A DNA stretch of 64,000 nucleotides from an uncultured Pelagibacteraceae bacterium (GCA_902592715.1 CACJFS010000003.1:1-64000), one strand, 5' to 3'. Positions 17,372 to 26,543 are shown, counted from the stretch's first letter. Program-made: numbers and translations. Notes: generated from the letters alone by a model not told the origin.

Positions 17372-18550
17372 ATGCAAAAATTTAAGTCAGTTGAAGAATT
17401 AGTTAATCAATTGAGACCAACAGGACCTGTTTATTGTATTAGAAAAGAGTCAATTAAATTGGCATCTAAATACTTTCAAAAAAATTTCCCTGGAAAAATA
17501 CTTTATGCCTTAAAAACTAACCCTAATCCAGTAGTTCTTAAAACTATTGTAGAAAGCGGTATTAATCGTTTTGACGTCGCATCTATCAAAGAAATAGAGG
17601 CTATAAGAAAAATAAGTCCAGATGCAAAATGTTCATATATGCACACGGTCAAAAACAGAGAAAGCATTAAAGAGGCATATTTTAAATATAATGTTAAGAC
17701 CTTTTCTTTGGATACTAAAGATGAATTAATAAAAATTTTAGAAAGTACAAATTACGCTAAAGACTTAGAATTATTTGTAAGAGTTTCTGTGTCTAATGAA
17801 CATGCAGAGATTGATTTATCAAAAAAATTTGGAGCAATAAATAATGAAGCAACTGGACTACTTAGATTAACAAAACAATATTCTAAAAAAATTGGACTTA
17901 GTTTTCATGTTGGTTCACAATGTATGCACCCAATATCTTATTCAAAAGGAATATTTGAAATCTGTAATATAATTAAAAAAACTAAAATTATACCCAATGT
18001 GATTAATGTTGGAGGAGGCTTTCCTACTATTTACCCTGATCTTATTCCTCAATCTTTAGACTCTTATTTTAATGAAATTAAAAAAGGTTTAAGCAATTTA
18101 AAATTGGATAAACTTCCAGAAATTATTTGTGAACCTGGAAGAGCAATTGTTGCAGAAAGTGGCTCAACAATTGTAAGGGTTGATTTAAGAAAAAAACAGA
18201 AGCTTTATATAAATGATGGGACTTATGGAACTTTGTTTGATGCGGGTGTTCCCAACATTGTTTACCCATCAAAAATGATAACTGATGGAAGAATAATCTC
18301 CAAGAAATTAACATCATTCGATTTCTATGGTCCAACTTGTGATAGTATGGATTATATGAAAGGTCCTTTTATTTTACCTAATAACATTAAAGAGAACGAC
18401 TATATAGAATTAGGACAGCTTGGAGCGTATGGATTAACTTTTAGAACTAATTTTAATGGATTTTACTCTGATGAAATTTATGAAGTTGAGGATAACCCAA
18501 TCATGACGATGTATGACAAAGAAGCAAATAAAGAGTTTCTTGTTGCTTAA
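17372..18550 (+). CDS. Fold-III PLP decarboxylase, ornithine decarboxylase type
   Basis: The 392-residue protein has the alanine-racemase (group IV) decarboxylase fold. The PLP lysine is K48 in YALKTNPNP. HVGSQ and the glycine-rich GGGFP bind the cofactor phosphate, EPGRAIV is conserved, and C323 in YGPTCDSMD is the substrate-site cysteine from the partner subunit. This is the usual ornithine decarboxylase pattern and would give putrescine. An AGAGG-like element (GAGGTG, 17361-17366) precedes the ATG. The downstream genes degrade agmatine, so arginine or a mixed ornithine/lysine preference should be kept open. The stop overlaps the next ATG by one base. Confidence 0.85.
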   Translation: MQKFKSVEELVNQLRPTGPVYCIRKESIKLASKYFQKNFPGKILYALKTNPNPVVLKTIVESGINRFDVASIKEIEAIRKISPDAKCSYMHTVKNRESIKEAYFKYNVKTFSLDTKDELIKILESTNYAKDLELFVRVSVSNEHAEIDLSKKFGAINNEATGLLRLTKQYSKKIGLSFHVGSQCMHPISYSKGIFEICNIIKKTKIIPNVINVGGGFPTIYPDLIPQSLDSYFNEIKKGLSNLKLDKLPEIICEPGRAIVAESGSTIVRVDLRKKQKLYINDGTYGTLFDAGVPNIVYPSKMITDGRIISKKLTSFDFYGPTCDSMDYMKGPFILPNNIKENDYIELGQLGAYGLTFRTNFNGFYSDEIYEVEDNPIMTMYDKEANKEFLVA

Positions 18551-19590
18551 TGTCAAATAATAAAAACCAATCAAGTAATAGAAAAAGTGATTTATTAAGT
18601 AAAGAAGTAGAGCATATTGATATAACTTCTTTTGATGCTAGAAAAATCATCTCTTCTATGGAAAAAATGTCTTTCGTTTCAAGAGAGACTGCAAATGCAG
18701 CAAATATTTATAATGAAATGATAAAAGATAAAGATTGTACAATCTTTTTAACACTTGCAGGATCAACGTCTGCCGCAGGATGTATGCATATTTATAGAGA
18801 TTTAGTTAAGTATAATATGGTAGATGCAATAGTAGCAACTGGAGCTTCAATTATAGATATGGATTTCTTTGAGGCACTTGGTTTTAATCATTATCAGGGA
18901 TCCCAATATCAAGATGATACAGAGTTAAGAAATAACTACGTTGATAGAATATATGATACTTACATTGATGAAGAAGAGCTTCAGATGTGCGATAAAACAA
19001 TTGGAGAAATTGCAGATCAATTGGAGCCCAAAAGTTATACATCAAGAGAATTTATAAAAGAGATTGGTAAATATCTTAAAACTAATGCAAAGAAGAAAGA
19101 TTCATTGATAGAGGTTGCCTATGACAACGACGTTCCAATTTTCTGTCCAGCGTTTACTGACTCAAGCGCAGGATTTGGGCTTGTAATGCATCAAGAGAGA
19201 AATCCAAAAAATCACATCACAATCGACTCAATCCGAGAGTTTAGAGAATTAACTGAAATTAAAATTAAATCTAAAGGATCAGGTCTTTTTATGATTGGAG
19301 GAGGTGTGCCTAAAAATTTTATTCAAGATACTGTTATATGTGCTGAACTTTTAGGTAAAAATGTAGATATGCATAAATATGCTATTCAAATAACAGTCGC
19401 TGATTCCAGAGATGGAGCCTGCAGTAGTTCAACATTAAAAGAGGCAAGCTCATGGGGCAAAGTAGATATTACAAAGGAGCAAATGGTTTTTGCAGAAGCA
19501 ACAAGTGTGCTACCCTTAATAGCAAGTGATGCCTATCATAAAGGTGAATGGAAAAATAGAGAAAGAAAAAATTTTTCCAAGATATTTTGA
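18550..19590 (+). CDS. Deoxyhypusine synthase-like polyamine aminobutyltransferase
   Basis: The 346-residue protein is homologous along its length to deoxyhypusine synthase. It keeps the NAD-site segments (LAGSTSAAGCM, ATGASIIDMD), the DSSAGFG motif and the catalytic lysine K304 in SSWGKVD, the residue that forms the enzyme-imine intermediate. Bacteria have no eIF5A, so the acceptor cannot be the eukaryotic one. Bacterial relatives are thought to move the aminobutyl group to another amine (for example making homospermidine or spermidine). Its place directly behind the decarboxylase (TAATG overlap) and ahead of aguB/aguA supports a polyamine role. The exact product is unknown. Confidence 0.85.
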   Translation: MSNNKNQSSNRKSDLLSKEVEHIDITSFDARKIISSMEKMSFVSRETANAANIYNEMIKDKDCTIFLTLAGSTSAAGCMHIYRDLVKYNMVDAIVATGASIIDMDFFEALGFNHYQGSQYQDDTELRNNYVDRIYDTYIDEEELQMCDKTIGEIADQLEPKSYTSREFIKEIGKYLKTNAKKKDSLIEVAYDNDVPIFCPAFTDSSAGFGLVMHQERNPKNHITIDSIREFRELTEIKIKSKGSGLFMIGGGVPKNFIQDTVICAELLGKNVDMHKYAIQITVADSRDGACSSSTLKEASSWGKVDITKEQMVFAEATSVLPLIASDAYHKGEWKNRERKNFSKIF

Positions 19591-19593
19591 TTA

Positions 19594-20475
19594 ATGATCA
19601 AAAAAATCAAAATTGGTTTAATACAAAGTAAATCTTTAGGGACAATTCAATCTAATATTGATTTAGCTATAAAAAATATTAAAAAAGCTGCAAATAAAAA
19701 GGCAAAGATAATATGTCTACCAGAACTATTCTTGACTAATTACTTTTGTCAAACAGAAAGTCATTCAAATTTTAAATTAGCAGAAAAAATTCCAGGAAAA
19801 ACCTCTGGAATATTTTGTGATTTAGCAAAGGAGCTTAGTGTTGTATTGAATATTACGATGTTCGAAAAAAAAACATCTGGATTTTATCATAACACTAGTA
19901 TCATTATTAATGAAAATGGTAATATTCTATCTAAATATCGTAAGATGCACATACCTGATGACCCAGGGTATTATGAAAAATTTTATTTCAGTCCTGGAGA
20001 CCTAGGTTTCAAAAGTGTGAAAACTAAATTTGGCAAGATAGGTCCTCTTATATGTTGGGATCAATGGTTCCCCGAAGCAGCAAGATTAACAGCTTTAAAA
20101 GGGGCTCAAATTATTTTTTATCCTACTGCGATTGGATGGCACCCAAAAGAAAAAAAGAAATTTGGAAAATCTCAATTAGAATCTTGGATCACAATGCAAA
20201 AATCTCATGCTATTGCTAATGGAACTTATGTGGCTGCTATAAATAGAGTTGGTATTGAAAAAAAAGGAAAAAAAAAAATTCAATTTTGGGGTAATTCAAT
20301 GATGATAGATCCTAGTGGTAAAATAATTGCAAAAGCAGGAAATAAAAAAGAAGATATTTTAGTTTGTGACGTAGATTATAAAAAAATAGATACTGCTAGA
20401 CAACACTGGCCTTTTTTAAGAGACCGAAGAACTGAATTTTATAAAGATATTCTCAAAAATCCTGAAGATGAGTAA
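19594..20475 (+). CDS. aguB: N-carbamoylputrescine amidase
   Basis: The 293-residue protein is of the nitrilase superfamily with the full catalytic triad: E44 in CLPELFLT, K117 in KYRKMHIPDDPGYYEK, and C154 in PLICWDQWFPEAAR. The PDDPGYYEKFYF segment and the C-terminal WPFLRDRRTEFY are typical of N-carbamoylputrescine amidases rather than beta-ureidopropionases. It converts N-carbamoylputrescine to putrescine, CO2 and ammonia. It lies 3 bases after the DHS-like gene and overlaps aguA by 8 bases. Confidence 0.9.
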   Translation: MIKKIKIGLIQSKSLGTIQSNIDLAIKNIKKAANKKAKIICLPELFLTNYFCQTESHSNFKLAEKIPGKTSGIFCDLAKELSVVLNITMFEKKTSGFYHNTSIIINENGNILSKYRKMHIPDDPGYYEKFYFSPGDLGFKSVKTKFGKIGPLICWDQWFPEAARLTALKGAQIIFYPTAIGWHPKEKKKFGKSQLESWITMQKSHAIANGTYVAAINRVGIEKKGKKKIQFWGNSMMIDPSGKIIAKAGNKKEDILVCDVDYKKIDTARQHWPFLRDRRTEFYKDILKNPEDE

Positions 20476-21532
20476 AAAAATAGATGAATTTAGAATGCCA
20501 GCAGAATGGGAGCCTCAAAAATCAGTTTGGATGTCGTGGCCTCATAATAAAAATGATTGGCCTGGATTATTTGAAAAAATTCCAAATGTAGTTGGAAAAA
20601 TAATAAAATATCTAACAAAACATCAAAGAATAAATTTATTATTCAATAATACCAAAAGTATTGATACCACAAGAATATATTTAAAAAAAATAGGTTGCAA
20701 TATATCCAATATTAAATTTCATAAATTTAAAACAGACAGACTTTGGTTAAGAGATTCTGGGCCAATATTTTTAGTTAACAAAAAAAAAAGGAAAAAGACC
20801 ATACTTGATTTTAAATTTAATGCCTGGTCAAAATATAAAAACTTCAAAAATGATAACAAAATTAATAGCCTTATTAGTAAATATTTAAATATTAAAAGTA
20901 TTTTACCTAAAAAAGTAAATTCAAAAAAATTTGTAAGAGTAGTGATGGAAGGAGGTGCATTTGACAACAATGGATCAGGCTCCATATTGCTTACAAAAGA
21001 GTGTTTATTAAGTAGTAAACAAGAGAGAAATAAAGGATTCAAAAAAATTGATTATGAAAATCTATTTTCAAAATATTTAAATGCAAAAAATTTTATTTGG
21101 CTTAATAAAGGAATTGTTGGAGATGACACACACGGTCATATTGATGATATTGCAAGATTTGTCTCAAAAAGTACAATTATGATAGCTGTAGAAAATAATA
21201 GATCAGATAAAAATTATAAAGCTCTTAAAGAAAATTTAAAAATATTAAGTAATAGTTACGATGAAAACGGAAAAAAACTAAAAATTATAAAGATTCCTAT
21301 GCCAAGCCCAGTTTTCATAGACAAAACTCGAGTCCCAGCAAGTTATTTAAATTTTTTCATAAGTAATAAAACAGTCTTGGTTCCAGTATTTAATGTGAAA
21401 GAAGACAAAAAGGTTTTAAAAATTTTTAGAAAATTTTTTACAAATAGAGAAGTTACTGCTATTGATTGTAGTGATTTAATTTGGGGTTTTGGAGCTATTC
21501 ATTGCATGACACAACAAGAACCAAAAATTTGA
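20468..21532 (+). CDS. aguA: Agmatine deiminase
   Basis: The 354-residue protein is of the guanidine-modifying (PAD) superfamily. It shows MPAEWEPQKSVWMSWP at the N terminus, RLWLRDSGPIF, MEGGAFDNNGSG, the catalytic GDDTHGHIDD, and the nucleophile C346 in GFGAIHCMTQQEP. It hydrolyses agmatine to N-carbamoylputrescine, the substrate of the upstream aguB product. It is the last gene of the operon and ends one base from the converging VUT-family gene, with no terminator visible. Confidence 0.93.
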   Translation: MSKKIDEFRMPAEWEPQKSVWMSWPHNKNDWPGLFEKIPNVVGKIIKYLTKHQRINLLFNNTKSIDTTRIYLKKIGCNISNIKFHKFKTDRLWLRDSGPIFLVNKKKRKKTILDFKFNAWSKYKNFKNDNKINSLISKYLNIKSILPKKVNSKKFVRVVMEGGAFDNNGSGSILLTKECLLSSKQERNKGFKKIDYENLFSKYLNAKNFIWLNKGIVGDDTHGHIDDIARFVSKSTIMIAVENNRSDKNYKALKENLKILSNSYDENGKKLKIIKIPMPSPVFIDKTRVPASYLNFFISNKTVLVPVFNVKEDKKVLKIFRKFFTNREVTAIDCSDLIWGFGAIHCMTQQEPKI

Positions 21533-21533
21533 A

Positions 21534-22082
21534 TTAAGCAGCTTTTAAAGTGCCTAATAATAATCTAAAAGGTATCAACATTACTAAAGCTACAAAAATC
21601 TTTACTGCTAAATCTCCTAAAGAAAGTGTCACCCAAGGTATTCCTGTTCCATAAAATGAAATCGAAAAGAATAAAAATGTATCAACGGTAGAACCAATTA
21701 ATGAAGATGCAAGTGGCGCAATAAACCATTTTTTTTGTCTTAATTGATCAAATATTTGTACATCCAGTAATTGAGCAATAATAAATGCTGTTCCTGAACC
21801 AATTGCTATTCTTACTGAGATTAAATCAGCAAAATTTGTTGAGAAAATTAGTGTAAACAAAATACCTATTGTAAATCCTATATATACAATTTTTCTAGCA
21901 ACTAATTTACCAAAAGATCTATTTGCTAGATCAGTTATTAAAAAAGCTATTGGATAACTGAATGCTCCATATGTAAGAATTTCTTGAAGACCATAATATT
22001 TGATTGGAAATTGGACTAAATAATTAGACGCTAAAACAACCAATCCCATTAAAAATGAGAGTGTTAAAAATACTTTATTCAT
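21534..22082 (-). CDS. VUT-family transporter (queuosine precursor type)
   Basis: A 182-residue integral membrane protein with about six hydrophobic helices. Conserved stretches are YPIAFLITDLANRSFGK, the intramembrane ARKIVYIGF and GSGTAFIIAQLLDVQIFDQLR, which mark the YhhQ/VUT (DUF165) family. Characterised members import queuosine precursors (preQ0/preQ1). It overlaps the end of rpmB by one base, so it is translated from the ribosomal-protein transcript. Substrate is inferred from the family. Confidence 0.82.
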   Translation of the reverse strand: MNKVFLTLSFLMGLVVLASNYLVQFPIKYYGLQEILTYGAFSYPIAFLITDLANRSFGKLVARKIVYIGFTIGILFTLIFSTNFADLISVRIAIGSGTAFIIAQLLDVQIFDQLRQKKWFIAPLASSLIGSTVDTFLFFSISFYGTGIPWVTLSLGDLAVKIFVALVMLIPFRLLLGTLKAA

Positions 22083-22363
22083 TATGCAGATTTACTGACT
22101 AAGGATTTTTTTAATTTTTTTAGTCTTAATGATAAATCTCTTGGTTTGGCTGAAATAAGAAATTGATCAAAACTACCTTTTTTATCTACTGACCTAACCC
22201 CAGCATTTGAGACGGTTAATCTTAAACTTCTCTTAAGTAGCTCACTTTTAAACTTAACTTTTTTTAAATTTGGAAGAAATCTTCTTTTAGTCTTATTATT
22301 AGCATGACTAACATTATGACCCTTGAGTGGGATTTTTCCAGTAAGTTCACATTTTTTAGACAT
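22082..22363 (-). CDS. rpmB: Ribosomal protein L28
   Basis: The 93-residue basic protein begins [20 protein letters not shown], followed by [16 protein letters not shown]; both are diagnostic of bacterial L28. It is an r-protein of the large subunit. A good promoter is found just upstream, predicting a leader of only about six bases. Confidence 0.96.
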   Translation of the reverse strand: MSKKCELTGKIPLKGHNVSHANNKTKRRFLPNLKKVKFKSELLKRSLRLTVSNAGVRSVDKKGSFDQFLISAKPRDLSLRLKKLKKSLVSKSA

Positions 22364-22375
22364 AAATTATGAGCT

Positions 22376-22404
22376 TGTATAAGATCTGAATCTTATCGCG
22401 TCAA
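22376..22404 (-). promoter_or_regulatory. rpmB promoter with an inverted repeat in the spacer
   Basis: On the minus strand TTGACG (plus 22399-22404) and TATACA (plus 22376-22381) are separated by 17 bases. The transcription start would be near 22369 and the ATG is at 22363. The spacer and -10 hold a perfect 7-base inverted repeat, ATAAGAT-TCAG-ATCTTAT (22379-22396), placed where a repressor would block RNA polymerase. Confidence 0.6.
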
Positions 22405-22406
22405 GA

Positions 22407-23447
22407 TTAATTTTTAGTTCCAATGGCCTCTGAAACATTTTTAAACCCCTTATTTTTTAATAAATCAATTAATTCTGTACTTATTTTTGAAGCTATACGA
22501 GGACCTCTGTAAACCATTCCAGTATATAGTTGAACGAGTGTTGCACCAGAAATGATTTTTTCAAAAGCATCTTGTCCATTACTAACGCCACCCACTCCTA
22601 TTATTTTTGTTTTATCTTTTAGAATTTTATAAAATTTGGAAATTGCCTCGTTTGAAATCTTTTCAATTGGTTTGCCTGACAGTCCACCCTTTTCTAATTT
22701 ATTTATATTTTTTAAATTTTCTCTATTCTTATCTGTGGTATTTGAAACAATAATAATTCCTATTTCTTGTTCCATAATGATCTTGGATACTTCATTAATT
22801 TGATCGTCATTAAGATCAGGTGAAACTTTTATTGCTAATGGAATGTTTGAATTCAATTCTTTTTTTTCATTTTTTAGTTTGTCAATCAATGAATTTAATT
22901 CATCCTGGTTATGAAAGTCTCTTAAATTTTCTGTATTTGGTGAGGAAATGTTTATAGTTATATAATCAGCTAAATTATAAAATTTACGAAAACAAATTAA
23001 ATAATCATCAATTCTATTAGTGGAGTCTTTATTTGGTCCGATATTTATTCCTAAAAAACCCTTTTTACTATTTTCTTTAATTGTCTGACTAATTTGTTCT
23101 GAACCAGAATTGTTAAAACCTAATCTATTTATAAGAGCTTCATCTTCTTCAAGTCTAAAAACTCTTGGTTTAGGGTTGCCAAATTGAGGCTTTGGAGTAA
23201 TTGTCCCTACTTCAACAAAACCAAATCCAAGATTAAACAGTGGATTGTATACTTCAGCATTTTTATCAAAACCAGCAGCAACACCAATTGGTGAAAATAA
23301 TTTTTTTTCACAAAAAGTTGTTTCTAAAATATGATTATCTTTAGGTTTTGAGTAAGGAATATTATTTAACTTTAGTGCTTTTATTGCTAAAGAGTGAGCT
23401 ACTTCAGGGCTAAATTTAAAAATTAGTGGTCTTAAAATATTAAACAT
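22407..23447 (-). CDS. pyrD: Dihydroorotate dehydrogenase (quinone), class 2
   Basis: The 346-residue protein has an N-terminal helical extension (1-40; PEVAHSLAIKALKL), typical of membrane-associated class 2 enzymes. It also has GVAAGFDKNAE, the FMN-binding NRLGFNNSG, the catalytic serine region TINISSPNTENLRD, and GVGGVSNGQDA with LVQLYTGMVYRGP. It oxidises dihydroorotate to orotate and passes electrons to ubiquinone. It overlaps lysS by 8 bases and precedes rpmB. Confidence 0.96.
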   Translation of the reverse strand: MFNILRPLIFKFSPEVAHSLAIKALKLNNIPYSKPKDNHILETTFCEKKLFSPIGVAAGFDKNAEVYNPLFNLGFGFVEVGTITPKPQFGNPKPRVFRLEEDEALINRLGFNNSGSEQISQTIKENSKKGFLGINIGPNKDSTNRIDDYLICFRKFYNLADYITINISSPNTENLRDFHNQDELNSLIDKLKNEKKELNSNIPLAIKVSPDLNDDQINEVSKIIMEQEIGIIIVSNTTDKNRENLKNINKLEKGGLSGKPIEKISNEAISKFYKILKDKTKIIGVGGVSNGQDAFEKIISGATLVQLYTGMVYRGPRIASKISTELIDLLKNKGFKNVSEAIGTKN

Positions 23448-25008
23448 TTTCTAATTTACTTTTTATTAATTCTTTGGTTTCTTGAACCCCAAAAAAGCTT
23501 ATAAAAAAACCAAATCGTGGTCCATTTTCTACCCCAAAAACTACCTCATATATTAACTTAAACCAATCACGCAAATTTTCTTTATAGCCATTTTCTTTGC
23601 CAACTGTATAAATTGTTGTCTGAATGTCCTCTGGTTTCATTGCATCATCGCAGTTATCTAAAGAGTTTACTAAAGCGTCTAAAGCAATCTTTTCACTATC
23701 ATTTGGTTTTTTATAAATCTTTTTAGATTTTATAGCGTCATTAAAATATTTAATTGCATAAGATATTAAATTGTCAAAAATTGGATGCATATCCTCATTA
23801 ATATCTTTCTTATATTTCTTAACAAACTTCCAAAGTAATTCTTTATTATCAGCATTGCTGGTCTCAACTAAATTTAATAGCATTGAGAAAGACATAATTG
23901 AATTTTCCTCTGGTATCTCTGAATTATGAACATGCCAAACAGGGTTCATTAGTTTTTGAAGTTCATTTTGAGTTTTACCTTTTTCAATAAAATCAAGATA
24001 TTCATCGACAGCCTTTGGTACTACTTCTCTATAAAGTTTTTTTGCTCTTTTTGGATTTTGGTACATATACAAGGAGAGACTTTCAGGTGAAGCATACTCT
24101 AACCATTGGTCAATGGTAATACCATTTCCTTTTGATTTAGATATTTTTTCACCCCTTTCATCTAAAAATAACTCATATGCAAAGCCAGATGGATTTGACT
24201 TACCTAATAATTTTATGATTTTTGTAGATAAAATCGCACTCTCAATCAAATCTTTCCCATACATTTCAAAATCTATATCGAGAGCATACCATCTCATTGC
24301 CCAATCTACTTTCCATTGTAATTTGCAATTGCCATCTAAAATACTTTGTTCTAATTTTTTACCTTTATTGTTAAAAATTATTTTTGAATTTTTAGTATCT
24401 AGTTCTAAGACTGGTATCTCTAATACAACCCCTGTATCTGGACATATTGGTAAAAATGGAGAATATGTTTTTTGTCTTTCTTTACCTAGGGTAGGAATAA
24501 CAATATTCATTATTCCTTCATAATTTTCTAAAATTAATTTTAAAGGGTCATTAAAAAAACCAGATTTATATAAAAGTGTTGAACTTTTAAAATTATATTT
24601 AAAATTAAATTTATTTAGAAAGTTTTTTAACATTTCATTGTTGTGCTCTCCAAAACTACTAAATTTTCCAAAAGGATCTGGAACTTGAGTTAAAGGTTTA
24701 TGAAGATTTTGTATTAGTTTTTCAGAATTAGGAATATTTTCAGGCACTTTCCTTAGTCCATCCATATCGTCGGAAAAAGTAATTATTTCTTTAGGGAGAT
24801 CAGATAAATGATTTAAGGCATTAACTATCATTGAGGTTCTTGCTACTTCACCAAAAGTACCAATGTGTGGTAAACCACTGGGACCATATCCTGTTTGCAG
24901 AATAATTTTTCCTTTATTTTCAATATTTTTTTTTCTTTCTCTAAGAAGCTTTTTAGCTTCAACAAAGGGCCAAGCGTTTGTTTTATCAATGTTGGTTTTA
25001 TCTATCAC
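23440..25008 (-). CDS. lysS: Lysyl-tRNA synthetase, class I
   Basis: The 522-residue Rossmann-fold synthetase carries the HIGH-type motif SGLPHIGTFGEVART and the KMSKS-type EKISKSKGNG. This is the archaeal-style class I LysRS that many alphaproteobacteria use in place of the class II enzyme. The start codon is GTG (25006-25008); no ATG lies between it and the conserved fold, and no clear ribosome-binding site precedes it. It diverges from trkH over 86 bases. Confidence 0.94.
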   Translation of the reverse strand: MIDKTNIDKTNAWPFVEAKKLLRERKKNIENKGKIILQTGYGPSGLPHIGTFGEVARTSMIVNALNHLSDLPKEIITFSDDMDGLRKVPENIPNSEKLIQNLHKPLTQVPDPFGKFSSFGEHNNEMLKNFLNKFNFKYNFKSSTLLYKSGFFNDPLKLILENYEGIMNIVIPTLGKERQKTYSPFLPICPDTGVVLEIPVLELDTKNSKIIFNNKGKKLEQSILDGNCKLQWKVDWAMRWYALDIDFEMYGKDLIESAILSTKIIKLLGKSNPSGFAYELFLDERGEKISKSKGNGITIDQWLEYASPESLSLYMYQNPKRAKKLYREVVPKAVDEYLDFIEKGKTQNELQKLMNPVWHVHNSEIPEENSIMSFSMLLNLVETSNADNKELLWKFVKKYKKDINEDMHPIFDNLISYAIKYFNDAIKSKKIYKKPNDSEKIALDALVNSLDNCDDAMKPEDIQTTIYTVGKENGYKENLRDWFKLIYEVVFGVENGPRFGFFISFFGVQETKELIKSKLENV

Positions 25009-25080
25009 TTTTAATTAAACAGCTTATAAAATAACGTTTTTAATAATTCTTATAGAGTTGAAATTTATTTACCATAAAAT

Positions 25081-25106
25081 AATGTCCAATCAAAATGTCC
25101 AATTAT
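25081..25106 (+). repeat. Tandem duplication around the trkH start codon
   Basis: Two adjacent 13-base units, AATGTCCAATCAA and AATGTCCAATTAT, match at 11 positions. Each contains ATGTCCAAT. The second ATG (25095) is the trkH start. The first (25082) is out of frame and opens an 8-codon frame (MSNQNVQL) ending at 25108. Confidence 0.5.
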
Positions 25107-26543
25107 AAAACAGTTTTTTTTACCCTAGGAATTTTGCAAATTATTTTAGGTTTATCGATGATTGCGCCAATTTTAACGCAGTTTTTTTATGATGAATTTG
25201 ATTCTAGTTTTATAAGTTCTGGAATTATAACTGTTATATTTGGAATTCTCTTTTTACTATCAAATTTAGATCATGATAAAAAAATTAGCTTACCTCAGGC
25301 TTTTCTTTTAACAGCGTTATCATGGTTGAGTATTGCGATTTTTGGTTCACTTCCATTTATATTTTCTGAGATTAATTTAAGTGCTACAGACGCTTTTTTT
25401 GAGAGTATGTCAGGTATTACTACAACTGGATCAACTATAATTACCAATTTAAATGAAACTCCAAAAAGTATCTTACTTTGGAGGGGAATGCTTCAATGGT
25501 TAGGTGGAATTGGTATCATTGTGATGGCAATTACTTTAATGCCACTTATGAATATTGGTGGAATGCAGTTGTTTATTATATCCACAAGTGATACCCCAGA
25601 AAAAATTTTACCTAGATCAAAAGAGATAGCGTTGAGATTAATCTTAGTATACTCCGGATTAACTTTTATATGTGCATTATTTTATAAAATATTTGGTATG
25701 AACTTTTTTGACAGTGTTGTTCACTCAATGACAACAATTGCAACGGGGGGTTTTTCAAATTACAATGAATCTATTGGCTATTTTGATAGTTCACTTATTG
25801 AATTTACATCAATTATATTTATAATTTTAGGAAGTATTCCATTTATTGCCTATATCAAATACTTAAATGGAGACAAAAAAATATTTTTTAAAGATACACA
25901 AATAAAAACTTTTATAAAGATCGTCCTTTTTTCAATTCTTTTAATGTATCTATATCTAATTACAAAAAATCAAAGTTTTTTTGATACCAGTATTAGGTCA
26001 GTTGCATTTAATGTAATATCAATTTTAACTGGAACTGGTTATGTAACTCAAAACTTTAGTGATTGGGGTCAATTCCCATTAATTTATTTTCTTATTCTTA
26101 TGTTTATCGGTGGATGTGCGGGCTCAACAGCTTGTGGGATTAAAATATTTAGGGTACAAATTTTATTCCAGTTTATCACTATTCAACTAAAGAAAATAAT
26201 TTATCCAAGAGGTATATTTAAAATAAAATATGAAAATAATAATATTGATGAAAAGTTTTTAGAATCAATTATTTCCTTTATATTTTTATATATTGTAATT
26301 TTTTTTATTATAACTGCTCTTTTATCAACAAGTGGTTTAGATTTGACAACTTCAATATCCGCCGCTGCAACATCAATATCAAATGTGGGACCTGGTTTAG
26401 GTGATATTATTGGTCCAAACGGTAATTTTTCTAATTTATCTGATTTTTCGAAATGGATTCTGAGCTTAGCGATGATTTTAGGTAGATTAGAGTTGTTTGC
26501 TGTATTAGTATTGTTTATTCCATCATTTTGGAGAAAATATTAA
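25095..26543 (+). CDS. trkH: Trk-type potassium uptake membrane subunit
   Basis: The 482-residue membrane protein has the four selectivity-loop repeats of the TrkH/KtrB superfamily: SGITTTGST, TIATGGFSN, ILTGTGYVT and SISNVGPGLG. The glycines of these loops coordinate K+. It should form the K+ translocating pore and needs the cytosolic TrkA regulator, which is not in this window. It shares TAATG with the next gene, ampG. Confidence 0.95.
   Translation: MSNYKTVFFTLGILQIILGLSMIAPILTQFFYDEFDSSFISSGIITVIFGILFLLSNLDHDKKISLPQAFLLTALSWLSIAIFGSLPFIFSEINLSATDAFFESMSGITTTGSTIITNLNETPKSILLWRGMLQWLGGIGIIVMAITLMPLMNIGGMQLFIISTSDTPEKILPRSKEIALRLILVYSGLTFICALFYKIFGMNFFDSVVHSMTTIATGGFSNYNESIGYFDSSLIEFTSIIFIILGSIPFIAYIKYLNGDKKIFFKDTQIKTFIKIVLFSILLMYLYLITKNQSFFDTSIRSVAFNVISILTGTGYVTQNFSDWGQFPLIYFLILMFIGGCAGSTACGIKIFRVQILFQFITIQLKKIIYPRGIFKIKYENNNIDEKFLESIISFIFLYIVIFFIITALLSTSGLDLTTSISAAATSISNVGPGLGDIIGPNGNFSNLSDFSKWILSLAMILGRLELFAVLVLFIPSFWRKY

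Noticed and set aside
24113..24523. A 136-codon open frame on the plus strand inside lysS
   Set aside because: It lies antisense to the conserved core of class I LysRS, has no recognisable domain, and its composition mirrors the opposite strand.
25009..25094. Possible promoters for trkH and lysS in their divergent gap
   Set aside because: TTGAAA and TAAAAT hexamers are present but only 11 bases apart; nothing convincing against the AT-rich background.
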